DNA from: Spongiactinospora rosea
GTDB taxonomy: Bacteria > Actinomycetota > Actinomycetes > Streptosporangiales > Streptosporangiaceae
Reading direction: 5' to 3'
DNA length: 55,014 nt
Assembly (NCBI RefSeq): GCF_003315795.1
Contig: NZ_QMEY01000038.1
Span: 1 to 55,014 of the forward strand
Position 1 is the first letter of the stretch; every line of letters begins with the position of its first letter. This document shows, in pieces, positions 25,162 through 33,693 of the stretch. The notes under the pieces are model-generated. The model saw nothing but the letters and a program-made list of their open reading frames with translations. It did no database searches and had not been told where the DNA came from. A program made the translations under genes and the position numbers.

Positions 25162-25983
25162 TCATCCGGAGGCGGGCGGGAAGCCCAGTTCGGCGAGGGA
25201 GGTGGTGATGAGGGCGCGCAGCAGCGGGCCCGCCTCGGTTTCGTGTTCGCCGAGGACGGGGGTGCCCTCGGCGACGTGCCGGAGGTAGGCGTCGCGCCCG
25301 TGCGCGTACGGCAGGGCGGTGAGCGCCGCCGCCAGCACCGCTCTCGGGCCGGACCGCGCGACCGCCACCGCGTGGGTGCGCAGCACCAGTTCGTCGGGGA
25401 AGATGGCCCAGCCGCACTTGACCGCGACCTCATCGGGGGCGCAGCCGATCGCCGCCGCCACCGGGGCGGGCAGGCCGAAGTTCTGTTCGGTCTCCCGCAT
25501 CCAGGTGAGCAGGGTCCCGGCGACCGGGTCGCCGCCGATCTCGGCCAGGGCGAGCGCGCCGTAGGCGGCGGCGACCTCTTCCGCGGTCACCTCCACGCCG
25601 CCGAACCAGTAGGGGTCGGCGGGCGAGGGCACCCAGGTCACGCCGGTACGCCGGGCCAGCAGATCGAGCACGGCGCGCGGCCCCGCCGAGAACCAGAGGT
25701 CCAGGGTGGTGGCGTTGTCCGAGACGCGCACGGCGGGCTCGGCGGCCGACCGCCAGCGGTCCGGGCCGATGCCGCCGGTGTCGCCGGAGAAGGACCCGGC
25801 GGTGAAGGAGGGGTGGGCGGCCCAGGCGTACAGCGGCTTGAGCAGGGAGGCGCAGCGCAGCCGGGCGGCGCCGTGGCGGGCGAAGACGGCGCGGGCGGGC
25901 GCGCCGCCGTACCCGAGGGTCAGCCCGGCGGCCTGCGCGCCCGCGCCGGGCGGCAGGTCACGGAACATCTCATGGAAGCTCAT
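25162..25983 (-). CDS. Class A beta-lactamase-fold serine hydrolase
   Basis: 273-aa protein without a visible signal peptide, so probably cytoplasmic. The penicilloyl-transferase motifs are present: SLLK (SxxK, residues 46-49, in RCASLLKPLYAW), SDN (VSDNATTLDLW) and KCG (VAVKCGWAI) at the KTG position. The GPRAVLDLLARRTG segment also fits the class A fold. A usual Glu166-type ENxLx omega-loop motif is not obvious, so true beta-lactamase activity is doubtful; amidase or peptidase activity is as likely. It lies between the transporter (stop 25991) and the D-aminoacylase in one operon, which points to processing of D-amino-acid-containing or lactam-like compounds. Confidence 0.8.
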   Translation of the reverse strand: MSFHEMFRDLPPGAGAQAAGLTLGYGGAPARAVFARHGAARLRCASLLKPLYAWAAHPSFTAGSFSGDTGGIGPDRWRSAAEPAVRVSDNATTLDLWFSAGPRAVLDLLARRTGVTWVPSPADPYWFGGVEVTAEEVAAAYGALALAEIGGDPVAGTLLTWMRETEQNFGLPAPVAAAIGCAPDEVAVKCGWAIFPDELVLRTHAVAVARSGPRAVLAAALTALPYAHGRDAYLRHVAEGTPVLGEHETEAGPLLRALITTSLAELGFPPASG

Positions 25984-25990
25984 CGGCGGC

Positions 25991-27412
25991 TCACGTGTAG
26001 ACGGCCAGCAGGAGCAGGTAAAGGCCGACGACCGGGATCATAACCAGCCAGCATGACAGCAGTTGCCACTTCAGCGAGTTGGATTCCGCCAATCCCATCT
26101 GACCGATCATGTCCGGGTTGGGGAACGGGCCGAGGCCGTCGGTCTGCGCGCTGGCCAGCAGCACGGTGGTCCAGGCGGCGGGGCTGATCCCGAGGGCGGC
26201 GGCGACCGGCCCGAAGACCTTGGCCAGCAGGACGGCCTGCGCCGCCGCCGCGCCCGCCACGCCGACCCAGCCGACCAGGGCGACCGCGACGGCGAACAGG
26301 TAGGGTCCGAGGGCCGACAGCCCGGGGCCGAACTGCGCCACGATGGCGTCGTAGGGCTTCATCGAGTCGATCAGCTTGAACAGGATGGCCAGCAGCCAGA
26401 ACAGGAAGAAGATGCCGAGCAGCCGGGAGGCCCCGGTGTAGAGCGCGTCCATGATCTTGCTCGGCGCCGTCCAGGAGGCCAGGCCCACCACGGCCATCAG
26501 CAACACCATGGCGATCGGCACGAACGTCGCGCCCGCCTTGGTCCAGGCGGCGAAGACGACCAGCACGAGGAAGGTCGCGAGGAACGCGGCGGTGGCCCGC
26601 TTGACCGCGGGGGTGGGGGTGGCCCGCTCGGGGTGCGCGGCGCGTTCGGGCGGGTAGGCGAACCGGCCCTCGGTGCGGCGCTGGTTCCACGACACAACGA
26701 GGAAGCCGGCCAGCCAGATCATCAGCGCGACCGGGCCGCCCGCCGTCAGGACGTACTGTCCCCAGCTCACCCCCGCGGACTGGAAGACCGCGATGGTGGC
26801 GGGCGCGAACGGGCTGAGGATCAGCCCGGCCAGGCCGCTGAAGAAGAACATGGCCGCGGTGGCGGGCGGGGTGTAGCCGACCACCGCCGCGATCGGGATG
26901 ATGATGGGCGCGACGATCGCCACCGAGCCCGCCAGCGTGCCGAGCGAGAAGGCCAGTACCGTGCAGGCCAGCATCACGCCGACGCGGACGCGTACGCGGG
27001 TGTCCACGCCGATCTTGTCGACGATGCCCATCACCATGTAGTCGGCGACGCCCGCGCGGCGGATGACCTCGCCGAGGCCCGCGCCGAGCATGATGATGAC
27101 GCCGAGCAGCGTGACGAAGTCGCCCAGCGATTCGAGCAGCAGGGCGCCGAGCTCCAGCGGCGGGACGCGGGCCAGGATGATGCCGCAGATGATCGCGGCC
27201 AGCGTGGCGAGCACCATGTCGACGCCGAACAGCGCCAGGAACGCGTAGACCACGACGGGGACGAGGCCCCACAGGCCGGGCTCGGGCGCCCAGACCGTGA
27301 CCGAAATGCTGACCAGGAGCGCAACCACGAGGAGCACCGAAGCGGCGGCACGCTGCCGCCCCGACATCTCGATCCGATATATGTTCGCAGGTGACGAGGG
27401 TTCCGCCGACAT
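25991..27412 (-). CDS. Integral membrane transporter (NhaC / ion-transporter superfamily-like)
   Basis: 473 aa with about 11-13 predicted membrane segments, for example ASVLLVVALLVSISVTVW, VTLLGVIIMLGAGLGEVIRR, AIVAPIIIPIAAVVGY and LLGIFFLFWLLAILFKLI. The overall pattern (two inverted halves, GVADYMV and PFPNPDMIGQMGLA near the end) resembles the NhaC/ArsB-type ion transporter superfamily, which includes carboxylate and amino-acid carriers. The ATG at 27412 follows GAAGGG at 7 bases. It is the first gene of the operon with the beta-lactamase-like hydrolase and D-aminoacylase, so it probably imports their substrate, perhaps an N-acylated amino acid or peptide. The exact family is uncertain. 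Confidence 0.75.
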   Translation of the reverse strand: MSAEPSSPANIYRIEMSGRQRAAASVLLVVALLVSISVTVWAPEPGLWGLVPVVVYAFLALFGVDMVLATLAAIICGIILARVPPLELGALLLESLGDFVTLLGVIIMLGAGLGEVIRRAGVADYMVMGIVDKIGVDTRVRVRVGVMLACTVLAFSLGTLAGSVAIVAPIIIPIAAVVGYTPPATAAMFFFSGLAGLILSPFAPATIAVFQSAGVSWGQYVLTAGGPVALMIWLAGFLVVSWNQRRTEGRFAYPPERAAHPERATPTPAVKRATAAFLATFLVLVVFAAWTKAGATFVPIAMVLLMAVVGLASWTAPSKIMDALYTGASRLLGIFFLFWLLAILFKLIDSMKPYDAIVAQFGPGLSALGPYLFAVAVALVGWVGVAGAAAAQAVLLAKVFGPVAAALGISPAAWTTVLLASAQTDGLGPFPNPDMIGQMGLAESNSLKWQLLSCWLVMIPVVGLYLLLLAVYT

Positions 27413-27617
27413 GCCTGGTCCCTTCACAGATTCGTGCACAGCGTAACCAGCCGGTACCGGTCTGCCAATATCGGGCGACCGAATTTACCTATGCGGCCGA
27501 ATCGGACTCTGCCCGATGGACCACTGGGTGTGGCCCTGATTGGACCTGTTCGGCGGCACGCCCGCTCGGCATGGTGTATCCATTGCCCGACTCCCATCCG
27601 AATACGGCAAGGAATCC

Positions 27618-28337
27618 ATGTACATCCAGCACAGCCCGGCCCTCTGGGCGGACCACCCCGAACTCGTCGCCGGCGTGGTGCACGCCGCGGGCATCGAGCC
27701 CGGCGTGTCCGTCGCCGCGCGGGCCGAGCCCTTCTACGCCACCGCGCGCGGGCGGCTGTCGGCCGGACCGGAGAGCGAGTTCCCGGAGATCCAGGCGTGG
27801 CGGCGCACGTTCGCGCGGATGGGGCTCAAGCCCACGCAGTACCGGTGCGCCTCGGAGTCGCTGCTGCGCCGCTTCCGCAAGGAGGGGGCGCTGCCGCGGA
27901 TCCACCCGCTGATCGACCTGTGCAACGCGGTGTCGCTGGCCTTCGCGATCCCGGTGGCGGCGCTGGACCTGACGCGGGTGGCGGGCGGGCTCGAAGTGCG
28001 CCCGGCGACGGGCGAGGAGGAGTACGAGACCTTCGGCGGCGACACCGAACACCCCGCACCGGGCGAGGTGACCTTCGTGGACGAGGCGGGGCGGGCCCAC
28101 GCCAGGCGCTGGACCAACCGGCAGAGCGGCCTTTCGGCGGTGCGCGACGCGACGACCTCGGTACTGATCATCGCCGAGGCCACGCACGAGACCGCGTCCG
28201 CCGACGTGCCGCGGCTGATCGACGCCCTGGCCGCCGAACTTCGCGCGCTGTGGCCGGTCAGCCCCGCCACGGCCGTGCTCTCCCGGCACTCGCCGCGCTT
28301 CACGATGCCCGCGCCGGAGCAGGCGCTCAGGCGCTGA
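27618..28337 (+). CDS. B3/B4 (tRNA-binding-type) domain protein
   Basis: 239-aa protein whose centre matches the B3/B4 domain found in the beta subunit of phenylalanyl-tRNA synthetase and in stand-alone proteins: FPEIQAWRRTFARMGLKPTQYR, CASESLLRRFRKEGALPRI, LIDLCNAVSLAFAIPVAALDL, and the later RWTNRQSG. Stand-alone members may edit mischarged tRNA or bind nucleosides; none of this is shown here. The ATG at 27618 has AAGGA 5 bases upstream. The last 11 bases overlap the 3' end of the convergent small gene at 28327-28704. Confidence 0.85.
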   Translation: MYIQHSPALWADHPELVAGVVHAAGIEPGVSVAARAEPFYATARGRLSAGPESEFPEIQAWRRTFARMGLKPTQYRCASESLLRRFRKEGALPRIHPLIDLCNAVSLAFAIPVAALDLTRVAGGLEVRPATGEEEYETFGGDTEHPAPGEVTFVDEAGRAHARRWTNRQSGLSAVRDATTSVLIIAEATHETASADVPRLIDALAAELRALWPVSPATAVLSRHSPRFTMPAPEQALRR

Positions 28338-28704
28338 TCTCCTCGATCAGCTCCTCAAGGAACAGGGGGGCGCGGGACAGCACCTCCGCGGTGTAATCGT
28401 CGAACACGGCCAGCGCCTCGCGCACGGCGGCGGTGGAGTGGGCGGGCAGGTCGAGCAGCACCCGCTCCTCGACCGACACCTCACCGCCCACCCGGAAGCC
28501 GTCGTCACCGGCGGCCAGGGTGACGGCGAAGCGGACCATCCGCCCGTCGGGCAGCACGAAGTCGGTGCCGACGACCGCGCGGGCGGGATCGAGCCGGGAG
28601 AGCGGCTCACGCCGGATGAAGGGGTGCCGCAACTTCGCGAACCCCTCCGCCGCGCGGCACAACGCGGCGAGCAGATCGGCCGCCGCCCGGCTCTCGCTGT
28701 CCAC
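28327..28704 (-). CDS. Hypothetical protein
   Basis: 125-aa cytoplasmic protein, not recognised. It is a mixed alpha/beta sequence: a helical start (SRAAADLLAALCRAAEGFAKL), a middle with alternating strands (VVGTDFVLPDGRMVRFAVTL, GGEVSVEERVLLDL) and a helical acidic end (LFLEELIEEISA). The start is uncertain: a GTG at 28704 fits the beginning of the regular codon pattern but has no clear ribosome binding site. It is divergent from manA and overlaps the 3' end of the B3/B4 gene by 11 bases. Codon third-position bias supports it as a real gene. Confidence 0.6.
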   Translation of the reverse strand: MDSESRAAADLLAALCRAAEGFAKLRHPFIRREPLSRLDPARAVVGTDFVLPDGRMVRFAVTLAAGDDGFRVGGEVSVEERVLLDLPAHSTAAVREALAVFDDYTAEVLSRAPLFLEELIEEISA

Positions 28705-28884
28705 CAATAGAGGGTAGATCACTTTCCCCCCGCCCGTCAGCCCCGCAAGCAGCACCAGCGGGTGTGGTGGGGTGAGGGCCGGTAGGGTGGCGGGGGCCGC
28801 CGTCCGCGCGGCGGGAGGCGGCGGGCCCGGGAGCGGTGGCGTTCGTCCGGGCGTGGCCACGACGACCCCTGATCCGGAGCATCC

Positions 28885-30105
28885 ATGACGCACCCGCAGC
28901 CAGACGTCCTGCCCATGGCCAACCCGATCCGCCCCTACGCGTGGGGATCGCGGGTCGCGCTCGCCGCGTTGCAGGGCCGTGCGCCCGCCGCCGGGCCGGA
29001 GGCGGAGCTGTGGATGGGGGCCCACCCCGGCGCGCCCTCGGTGCTGGAGACGCCGGGCGGGCGGGTGCCGCTCGGGGAGTTCATCGCGGCCGACCCGAGC
29101 CGGGCGCTCGGCGAGCCGGCGCTGGCGGCGTTCGGGCCGCGGCTGCCGTACCTGCTGAAGGTCCTCGCCGCCGAGGAGCCGCTGTCGCTTCAGGTCCACC
29201 CCACGCCTGAGCAGGCGGCCGAGGGTCACGCGGCCGAGGAGCGGGCCGGGACACCGGCCGACGCGCCGGACCGCAACTACCGCGACCCCTACGCCAAGCC
29301 CGAGCTGCTGTGCGCGCTGGAGCCGTTCGAGGCGCTGTGCGGGTTCCGCGACCCGGCCGATTCGGCCGCGCTGCTCGACGGGCTCGGCGTGCCCGCGCTC
29401 GCGCCCTACGCTGCGGCGCTGCGCCGCGGTGAGATCCACGAGGTGGTCTCCGGCCTGCTCACGCTGCCCGCCGAGGGCAGGGCGGAGCTGGTCGGCGCGG
29501 TGGCGGCGGCCTGCGCCGCCGATCCCGGCCTGGCCTGGGCCGCCGATCTCGCCGGTCACTATCCGGGCGACCCGGGCGTGGTGATCGCGCTGCTCATGCA
29601 CCGGCTGACGCTGGCCCCGGGCGAGGCGCTGTACGTGCCCGCCGGGCAGCCGCACAGCTATCTGCGCGGGGTGGGCGTGGAGGTGATGAGCGCGTCGGAC
29701 AACGTGCTGCGCGGTGGCCTGACCGGCAAGCACATCGACATCCCCGAGCTGCTGCGCATCCTGTCCCCGGTGGCGGGCGACCCGGTCGTGGTGCGGCCGG
29801 TGCGGCAGGGCGCCGAGCAGGTCTACGTGACCCCGGCACGGGAGTTCCGGCTGTCCAGGATCGATGTGGAAGGCGAGGTGGAACTGCCCGCGGCGGGCCC
29901 GTCGATTCTGCTCACAGTAAGTGGAGATGTCACGGTTTATGACAATGAGGTACCGGAAGGCGGCGAATCGCGGCAGAATGGGCCACGGCCCGGCCCGCCC
30001 GGGCTCGGCCTCGCGCCGGGCGCTTCGGTGTTCGTCACCGCGGCCTCCGGGCCGATCCGCCTTTCGGGTAGCGGCTCGGCGTTCCGTGCCTCCGTCCCCG
30101 CCTGA
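28885..30105 (+). CDS. manA: Mannose-6-phosphate isomerase, class I
   Basis: 406-aa cytoplasmic zinc enzyme interconverting fructose-6-phosphate and mannose-6-phosphate, feeding GDP-mannose for glycans and mannosylation. Type I PMI motifs are complete: NPIRPYAWGS at the start, ELWMGAHPGAPS, LSLQVHPTPEQA (zinc-binding Gln and His), DPYAKPELLCAL (zinc-binding Glu) and YVPAGQPHSYLRG (zinc-binding His). The C-terminal jelly-roll is present (VSGDVTVYDN). The ATG at 28885 has GGAG 5 bases upstream; an internal ATG at 28915 begins the conserved part and is a weaker alternative. Confidence 0.95.
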   Translation: MTHPQPDVLPMANPIRPYAWGSRVALAALQGRAPAAGPEAELWMGAHPGAPSVLETPGGRVPLGEFIAADPSRALGEPALAAFGPRLPYLLKVLAAEEPLSLQVHPTPEQAAEGHAAEERAGTPADAPDRNYRDPYAKPELLCALEPFEALCGFRDPADSAALLDGLGVPALAPYAAALRRGEIHEVVSGLLTLPAEGRAELVGAVAAACAADPGLAWAADLAGHYPGDPGVVIALLMHRLTLAPGEALYVPAGQPHSYLRGVGVEVMSASDNVLRGGLTGKHIDIPELLRILSPVAGDPVVVRPVRQGAEQVYVTPAREFRLSRIDVEGEVELPAAGPSILLTVSGDVTVYDNEVPEGGESRQNGPRPGPPGLGLAPGASVFVTAASGPIRLSGSGSAFRASVPA

Positions 30106-30189
30106 AAGAGGTACGCATTTGCGCAGGTCGCAGAGATCCGGCAGTTTTCTGTACACCAGGGACCGCAAATCCACCTAAAATCCGCCGAT

Positions 30190-31011
30190 GTGAACCAATC
30201 TCCCGAGAGGTTGCCGACGCGCGAGCGGACGCCGCGGCCGGTGACGGGTCGGCACCGCCGCCCTGTGCCCGCCCAGCTTCCGTCGCACGCCCCCGCGCTG
30301 GTCCTCGCCGTGCCAGGTTCGGGCGACGAGGTGTCCGCCGAGGTGGCCGGGGCCCTCTCCGTGGAGAATCCGCATGTCGACGTCCGGCTGGCGCATCTGG
30401 ACGACGGCGCCGAATGCGTGGCCAAGCAGCTCGCCGAGCTGGCCACCGGACGGCCCGCGGATGCGACGGCGGCCGTGGTGGTCCCGCTGGTGACCGGCCC
30501 CTATCCGCGCGTGTTCCACATCATCCGCGAGGCCGTCGCGCAGAGCGGCGTCAACGTGATCGTCACCGACCCGCTGGGCCCGCATCCCATGCTCGCCGAG
30601 GCCCTGCACGTACGGCTGGCCGACAAGGGCCTGGCCAGGGCCGACCGGATGCGCCTGTTCAACATCGGGGCCCCGGTCGACGGGGTGATCGTGGCCACGG
30701 CGGGCGGCGGGGAGGCCGCGCGGGCCGCCGAGACGACCGCCGTGCTGCTGGCCGCGCGCCTCGCCGTCCCGGTGGTGGCGGCCTCCAGCGACGCCGCGCC
30801 GAGCATCGGCGACGCCAGCGAGCGGCTGCACCGGATCGGCGCCTCCAAGCTGGCCGTCGCGCCGTACGTGATCGGCCCGGAGGGCGACCTGGGCAAGGTC
30901 GCCGCGGCGGCCGAGGCGATCGGCGCCGGGTACAGCGACGCCATCGGGGCGCACACCGCCGTGGTCCAGCTCGTGGCGGGCCTGTACGGCGGCTGCCTGG
31001 ACGAAATCTGA
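30190..31011 (+). CDS. CbiX/sirohydrochlorin chelatase-like protein lacking canonical metal ligands
   Basis: 273-aa protein with two CbiX-like alpha/beta repeats: PALVLAVPGSGDEVSAEVAGAL and VVVPLVTGPYPRVFHI in the first half, DGVIVATAGGGEAARAAE and LAVAPYVIGPEGDLGKV in the second. In active CbiX enzymes the corresponding positions read GHGSR and a GYHV-type histidine; here they are VPGSG and GPYPR, so the two usual metal-binding histidines appear absent. It may be an inactive or divergent paralogue, or act on another tetrapyrrole. The first ~30 residues are Arg/Pro-rich and non-conserved. The GTG start has no obvious ribosome binding site. Confidence 0.75.
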   Translation: MNQSPERLPTRERTPRPVTGRHRRPVPAQLPSHAPALVLAVPGSGDEVSAEVAGALSVENPHVDVRLAHLDDGAECVAKQLAELATGRPADATAAVVVPLVTGPYPRVFHIIREAVAQSGVNVIVTDPLGPHPMLAEALHVRLADKGLARADRMRLFNIGAPVDGVIVATAGGGEAARAAETTAVLLAARLAVPVVAASSDAAPSIGDASERLHRIGASKLAVAPYVIGPEGDLGKVAAAAEAIGAGYSDAIGAHTAVVQLVAGLYGGCLDEI

Positions 31012-31035
31012 GCGACCGCGTACGGCACCCGGCCC

Positions 31036-32091
31036 CTACAGCCGCACCGCGAACACGCTGCGCCTGCCGCGGAACTCCGTCACGCTCCACAGCGTGCCCT
31101 GCTCCCGCCAGCAGGTGAGGTCCTCCGGGCCGACCGGGTAGGAGCGGGCCGCGGGCTTCTCGCCCTCCGGGACCACGATCAGCGAGCCGTTGCCCGAGCC
31201 GCCGCGTCCCCGGCTGAAGTACCAGGTGCCCTCGTGCGACACCGCGCCCTGGATCTCGCCGTCCGGCGCGGTGTAGGCGTCGATCGGCACGGCCGCGCCG
31301 TCGGTTTCGGTGAGCGCCGCCCCGTCGAGCGCCCACCGCGCCACCCGCCCGGTGCGGCCCTTCTCCTTGACGTACTCCCCGGACAGCAGCAGGTCGCGCT
31401 CGCCGCCACGATCGACGGCCAGGTAGGAGAACCGGGCCGCGCCCTCGTCGACCGCCCACGCGTCCACCTGCGGCAGGATGTAGCGGTAGCCGAAGGCGTG
31501 CGGCTCGCCGCCGTGCCTGCCGATCTTCTCCGGGTCGCCGGTGTCGTCGCGGCCGGTCTTCATGTCCAGGAACCGCGCCAGGTCGAAGACCCGCAGGCCG
31601 TGCGCGGTGTCGGCGACGAACAGGTGCCCGGCGTACCACGCGATGCCGCCCGCGTGGACGGGCACCGGCCCGAAGGAGCCGTCGGGCTCGGCCGTCACCA
31701 GCAGGACGTGCCGGTAGCGCAGCGAGCCCGGGTCCAGGAAGCTCACCCGCGCGCCGCGCTCACCCGAGGCGGGCCGCCAGTACCAGCTCACCGCGAACGC
31801 CGGGCTGTCGTATCCGCCGTCGGAGGCGCAGGTCACCCCCTGCGGATACCAGTCGTCGGTGTCGTCGTCGGCGGCGTCGAAGGTGTACCAGTCGGCCGGT
31901 CCGGGTTTCATCCCGGCGAACGCCCCGGTGCGCGCCTTCCTGGCGGCCTTGCGGTTCGCGCCGCCGAGGACCGCCGCCAGTTCGGCGCGGTCCAGGTCGC
32001 GTTCGAGCGCGGCGGCCCCCTCGGCGAGCCCGCCCGTGGCACGCCGCAGCGTGAACGGCGCGGGATCGACCGATCTCATCCCCGTGGTCAT
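31036..32091 (-). CDS. Conserved hypothetical protein, probable beta-propeller-like
   Basis: 351 aa, not recognised. No signal peptide is visible. After an Arg/Ala-rich helical start (EGAAALERDLDRAELAAVLG) the protein consists of strand-rich units with W/Y motifs: DWYPQGVTCASDGGYDS, RHVLLVTAEPDGSFGPV, GIAWYAGHLFVADTAHGLRV, DGEIQGAVSHEGTWYFSRG and WSVTEFRGRRSVFAVRL. These alternations suggest repeated four-stranded blades. The ATG at 32091 follows GGAAGG by 7 bases. It is convergent with the CbiX-like gene and follows the glutamate-cysteine ligase family gene on the same strand with a 68-base gap, so the two may be co-transcribed. Confidence 0.7.
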   Translation of the reverse strand: MTTGMRSVDPAPFTLRRATGGLAEGAAALERDLDRAELAAVLGGANRKAARKARTGAFAGMKPGPADWYTFDAADDDTDDWYPQGVTCASDGGYDSPAFAVSWYWRPASGERGARVSFLDPGSLRYRHVLLVTAEPDGSFGPVPVHAGGIAWYAGHLFVADTAHGLRVFDLARFLDMKTGRDDTGDPEKIGRHGGEPHAFGYRYILPQVDAWAVDEGAARFSYLAVDRGGERDLLLSGEYVKEKGRTGRVARWALDGAALTETDGAAVPIDAYTAPDGEIQGAVSHEGTWYFSRGRGGSGNGSLIVVPEGEKPAARSYPVGPEDLTCWREQGTLWSVTEFRGRRSVFAVRL

Positions 32092-32159
32092 GTGATGCCC
32101 TTCCGTTACCAACGGCTTTACCCCGATGGCGGGCATGATTCCATGGGATGAGAAACTCC

Positions 32160-33626
32160 TCATCTTGACATGTCAGGCCATGTGTGGACCGGGGCGTCCG
32201 TGAAGGCCAAATCACGATAACGGGCGATCATCCGCTCCCACGCGTCCGGCCGGTCCCGCAGCGCGGCCATGGCCCGCCGCTGCCACGCGGCCCCGGTGCG
32301 GCGCAGCCGGATCCGCTCGCGGACGATCCCGAGCGCCGTCTCCGCCTCCGCCGCGTCCACGCCCGCCTTCTCCAGCCCTTCCTGCGCCGGCGGCAGCAGC
32401 CCCAGAGCGAGATCGGCGGCGCGCGTCTCGCCGTCCCTGCCCGGCCAGGCCATGGGGGCGTCCAGGCCGAGCGTGGCGGCGCGGTAGAAGTTGCGGTAGG
32501 CGTCGCCGAACGGCATCGTGCCGGTCCAACCGGGCCGCTCGGCCATCGCCAGCACCAGCCCCACCAGGAAGGCCGCGTTGGCGGCCATGTCGGCGGCGGT
32601 GGGCCCGGCGGGCAGCGCCCGCATCTCCACCCGCAGGTGCCCGCCGTCGGCCGGGTCGTACACCGGCCGGTTCCACTGCCACACCGTGCCCTGGTGCATG
32701 CGCAGTTCGCTGAGCTGGGGCAGGCCGCCGTCGCGGACCACGGCCAAGGGGTCCGCCTCCTCGCCGAGCGCGGGCACCAGCGGCTCATAGTCACGGACAT
32801 AGCGGGCGAACAGCTCCTCCGCGCCGCCCTTCAGCCATTCCGAGCCGAACGCCACCCGGCCGTCCCTGCGCCAGCGCCGCTCGATGTCGCGGTCGTCGGC
32901 CGACTCCTCGAACAGCGCGATCCTGGTCTCCTCCCACAGCTCCCTGCCCAGGAAGAACGGCGAGTTGCCGGAGACGGCGAGCACCGGGGCCACGGCGAGC
33001 TGCGCGGCGTTGTAGACCTGGTCGAACTCGGCCGGTTCCGTGCGCACGTGGACCTGCCAGGAGGTGTTGGCGCTCTCCAGGATCACGTCCTCCACTTCGA
33101 GCTCCAGCCGCTGCGCGCCGTGGATGCGCACCCGGAAGGGCTCCAGGCGCAGCCGCCTGATGCCCCGGCTCAGCGCCCGGTAGCGGCGTTCGTCGCTCAT
33201 CGACTCCCGGGTGAAGTCGGCCTCCGACAGCGTGGGCAGGATGCCGATGGCCACCACTCCCCCGCCCTGCCCGGCGGCGGCCCGGTCCACGGCGGCGACG
33301 GTCTGGCGGATCTCGGCGTCCAGTGCGGCGAACGGGCGGCCCGCCAGTGGCACCGGGGTCAGGTTCACCTCCAGGTTGAACCGGCCCAGCTCCAGCACGA
33401 CGCGCTCATCGCCGAGCGCCGTGCGCACCTCCTCGTTGCGTGGCAGGGCCCGGCCGTCCGGCCCCACCAGGAACAGCTCCAGCTCCGCGCCGACGCTGCG
33501 CGGCCCCCGGCCGAAGCCCGGCCTGGCCAGCAGTTCGCGCAACGCGGTCAGTGATGACGAGAGCCGTTCGCCGAACTCGGCGAACTCCCGCTCGGCGAAG
33601 CGCTCCCTGTCGACGTCCTTCCCCAT
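32160..33626 (-). CDS. Glutamate-cysteine ligase family (GCS2) protein
   Basis: 488-aa ATP-grasp-like carboxylate-amine ligase of the GCS2 group, which joins the gamma-carboxyl of glutamate, or a similar acid, to an amine. Family features: GAELELFLVGPDG near the N-terminus, VVLELGRFNLEVNLTP, ESANTSWQVHVRT, AVSGNSPFFLGRELWEETRIALFE and GHLRVEMRALPAGPTAADMAAN. Related proteins include plant-type and EgtA-like ligases, but no ergothioneine or mycothiol gene is adjacent, so the substrate is open. ATG 33626 has GAGGAG 8 bases upstream. Confidence 0.85.
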   Translation of the reverse strand: MGKDVDRERFAEREFAEFGERLSSSLTALRELLARPGFGRGPRSVGAELELFLVGPDGRALPRNEEVRTALGDERVVLELGRFNLEVNLTPVPLAGRPFAALDAEIRQTVAAVDRAAAGQGGGVVAIGILPTLSEADFTRESMSDERRYRALSRGIRRLRLEPFRVRIHGAQRLELEVEDVILESANTSWQVHVRTEPAEFDQVYNAAQLAVAPVLAVSGNSPFFLGRELWEETRIALFEESADDRDIERRWRRDGRVAFGSEWLKGGAEELFARYVRDYEPLVPALGEEADPLAVVRDGGLPQLSELRMHQGTVWQWNRPVYDPADGGHLRVEMRALPAGPTAADMAANAAFLVGLVLAMAERPGWTGTMPFGDAYRNFYRAATLGLDAPMAWPGRDGETRAADLALGLLPPAQEGLEKAGVDAAEAETALGIVRERIRLRRTGAAWQRRAMAALRDRPDAWERMIARYRDLAFTDAPVHTWPDMSR

Positions 33627-33693
33627 CCACCCGGCTCCTCAAGGTCGGCGTTGCGGCACCTCCCCTTCTGTCCATACCGGGCGATTCCACACA

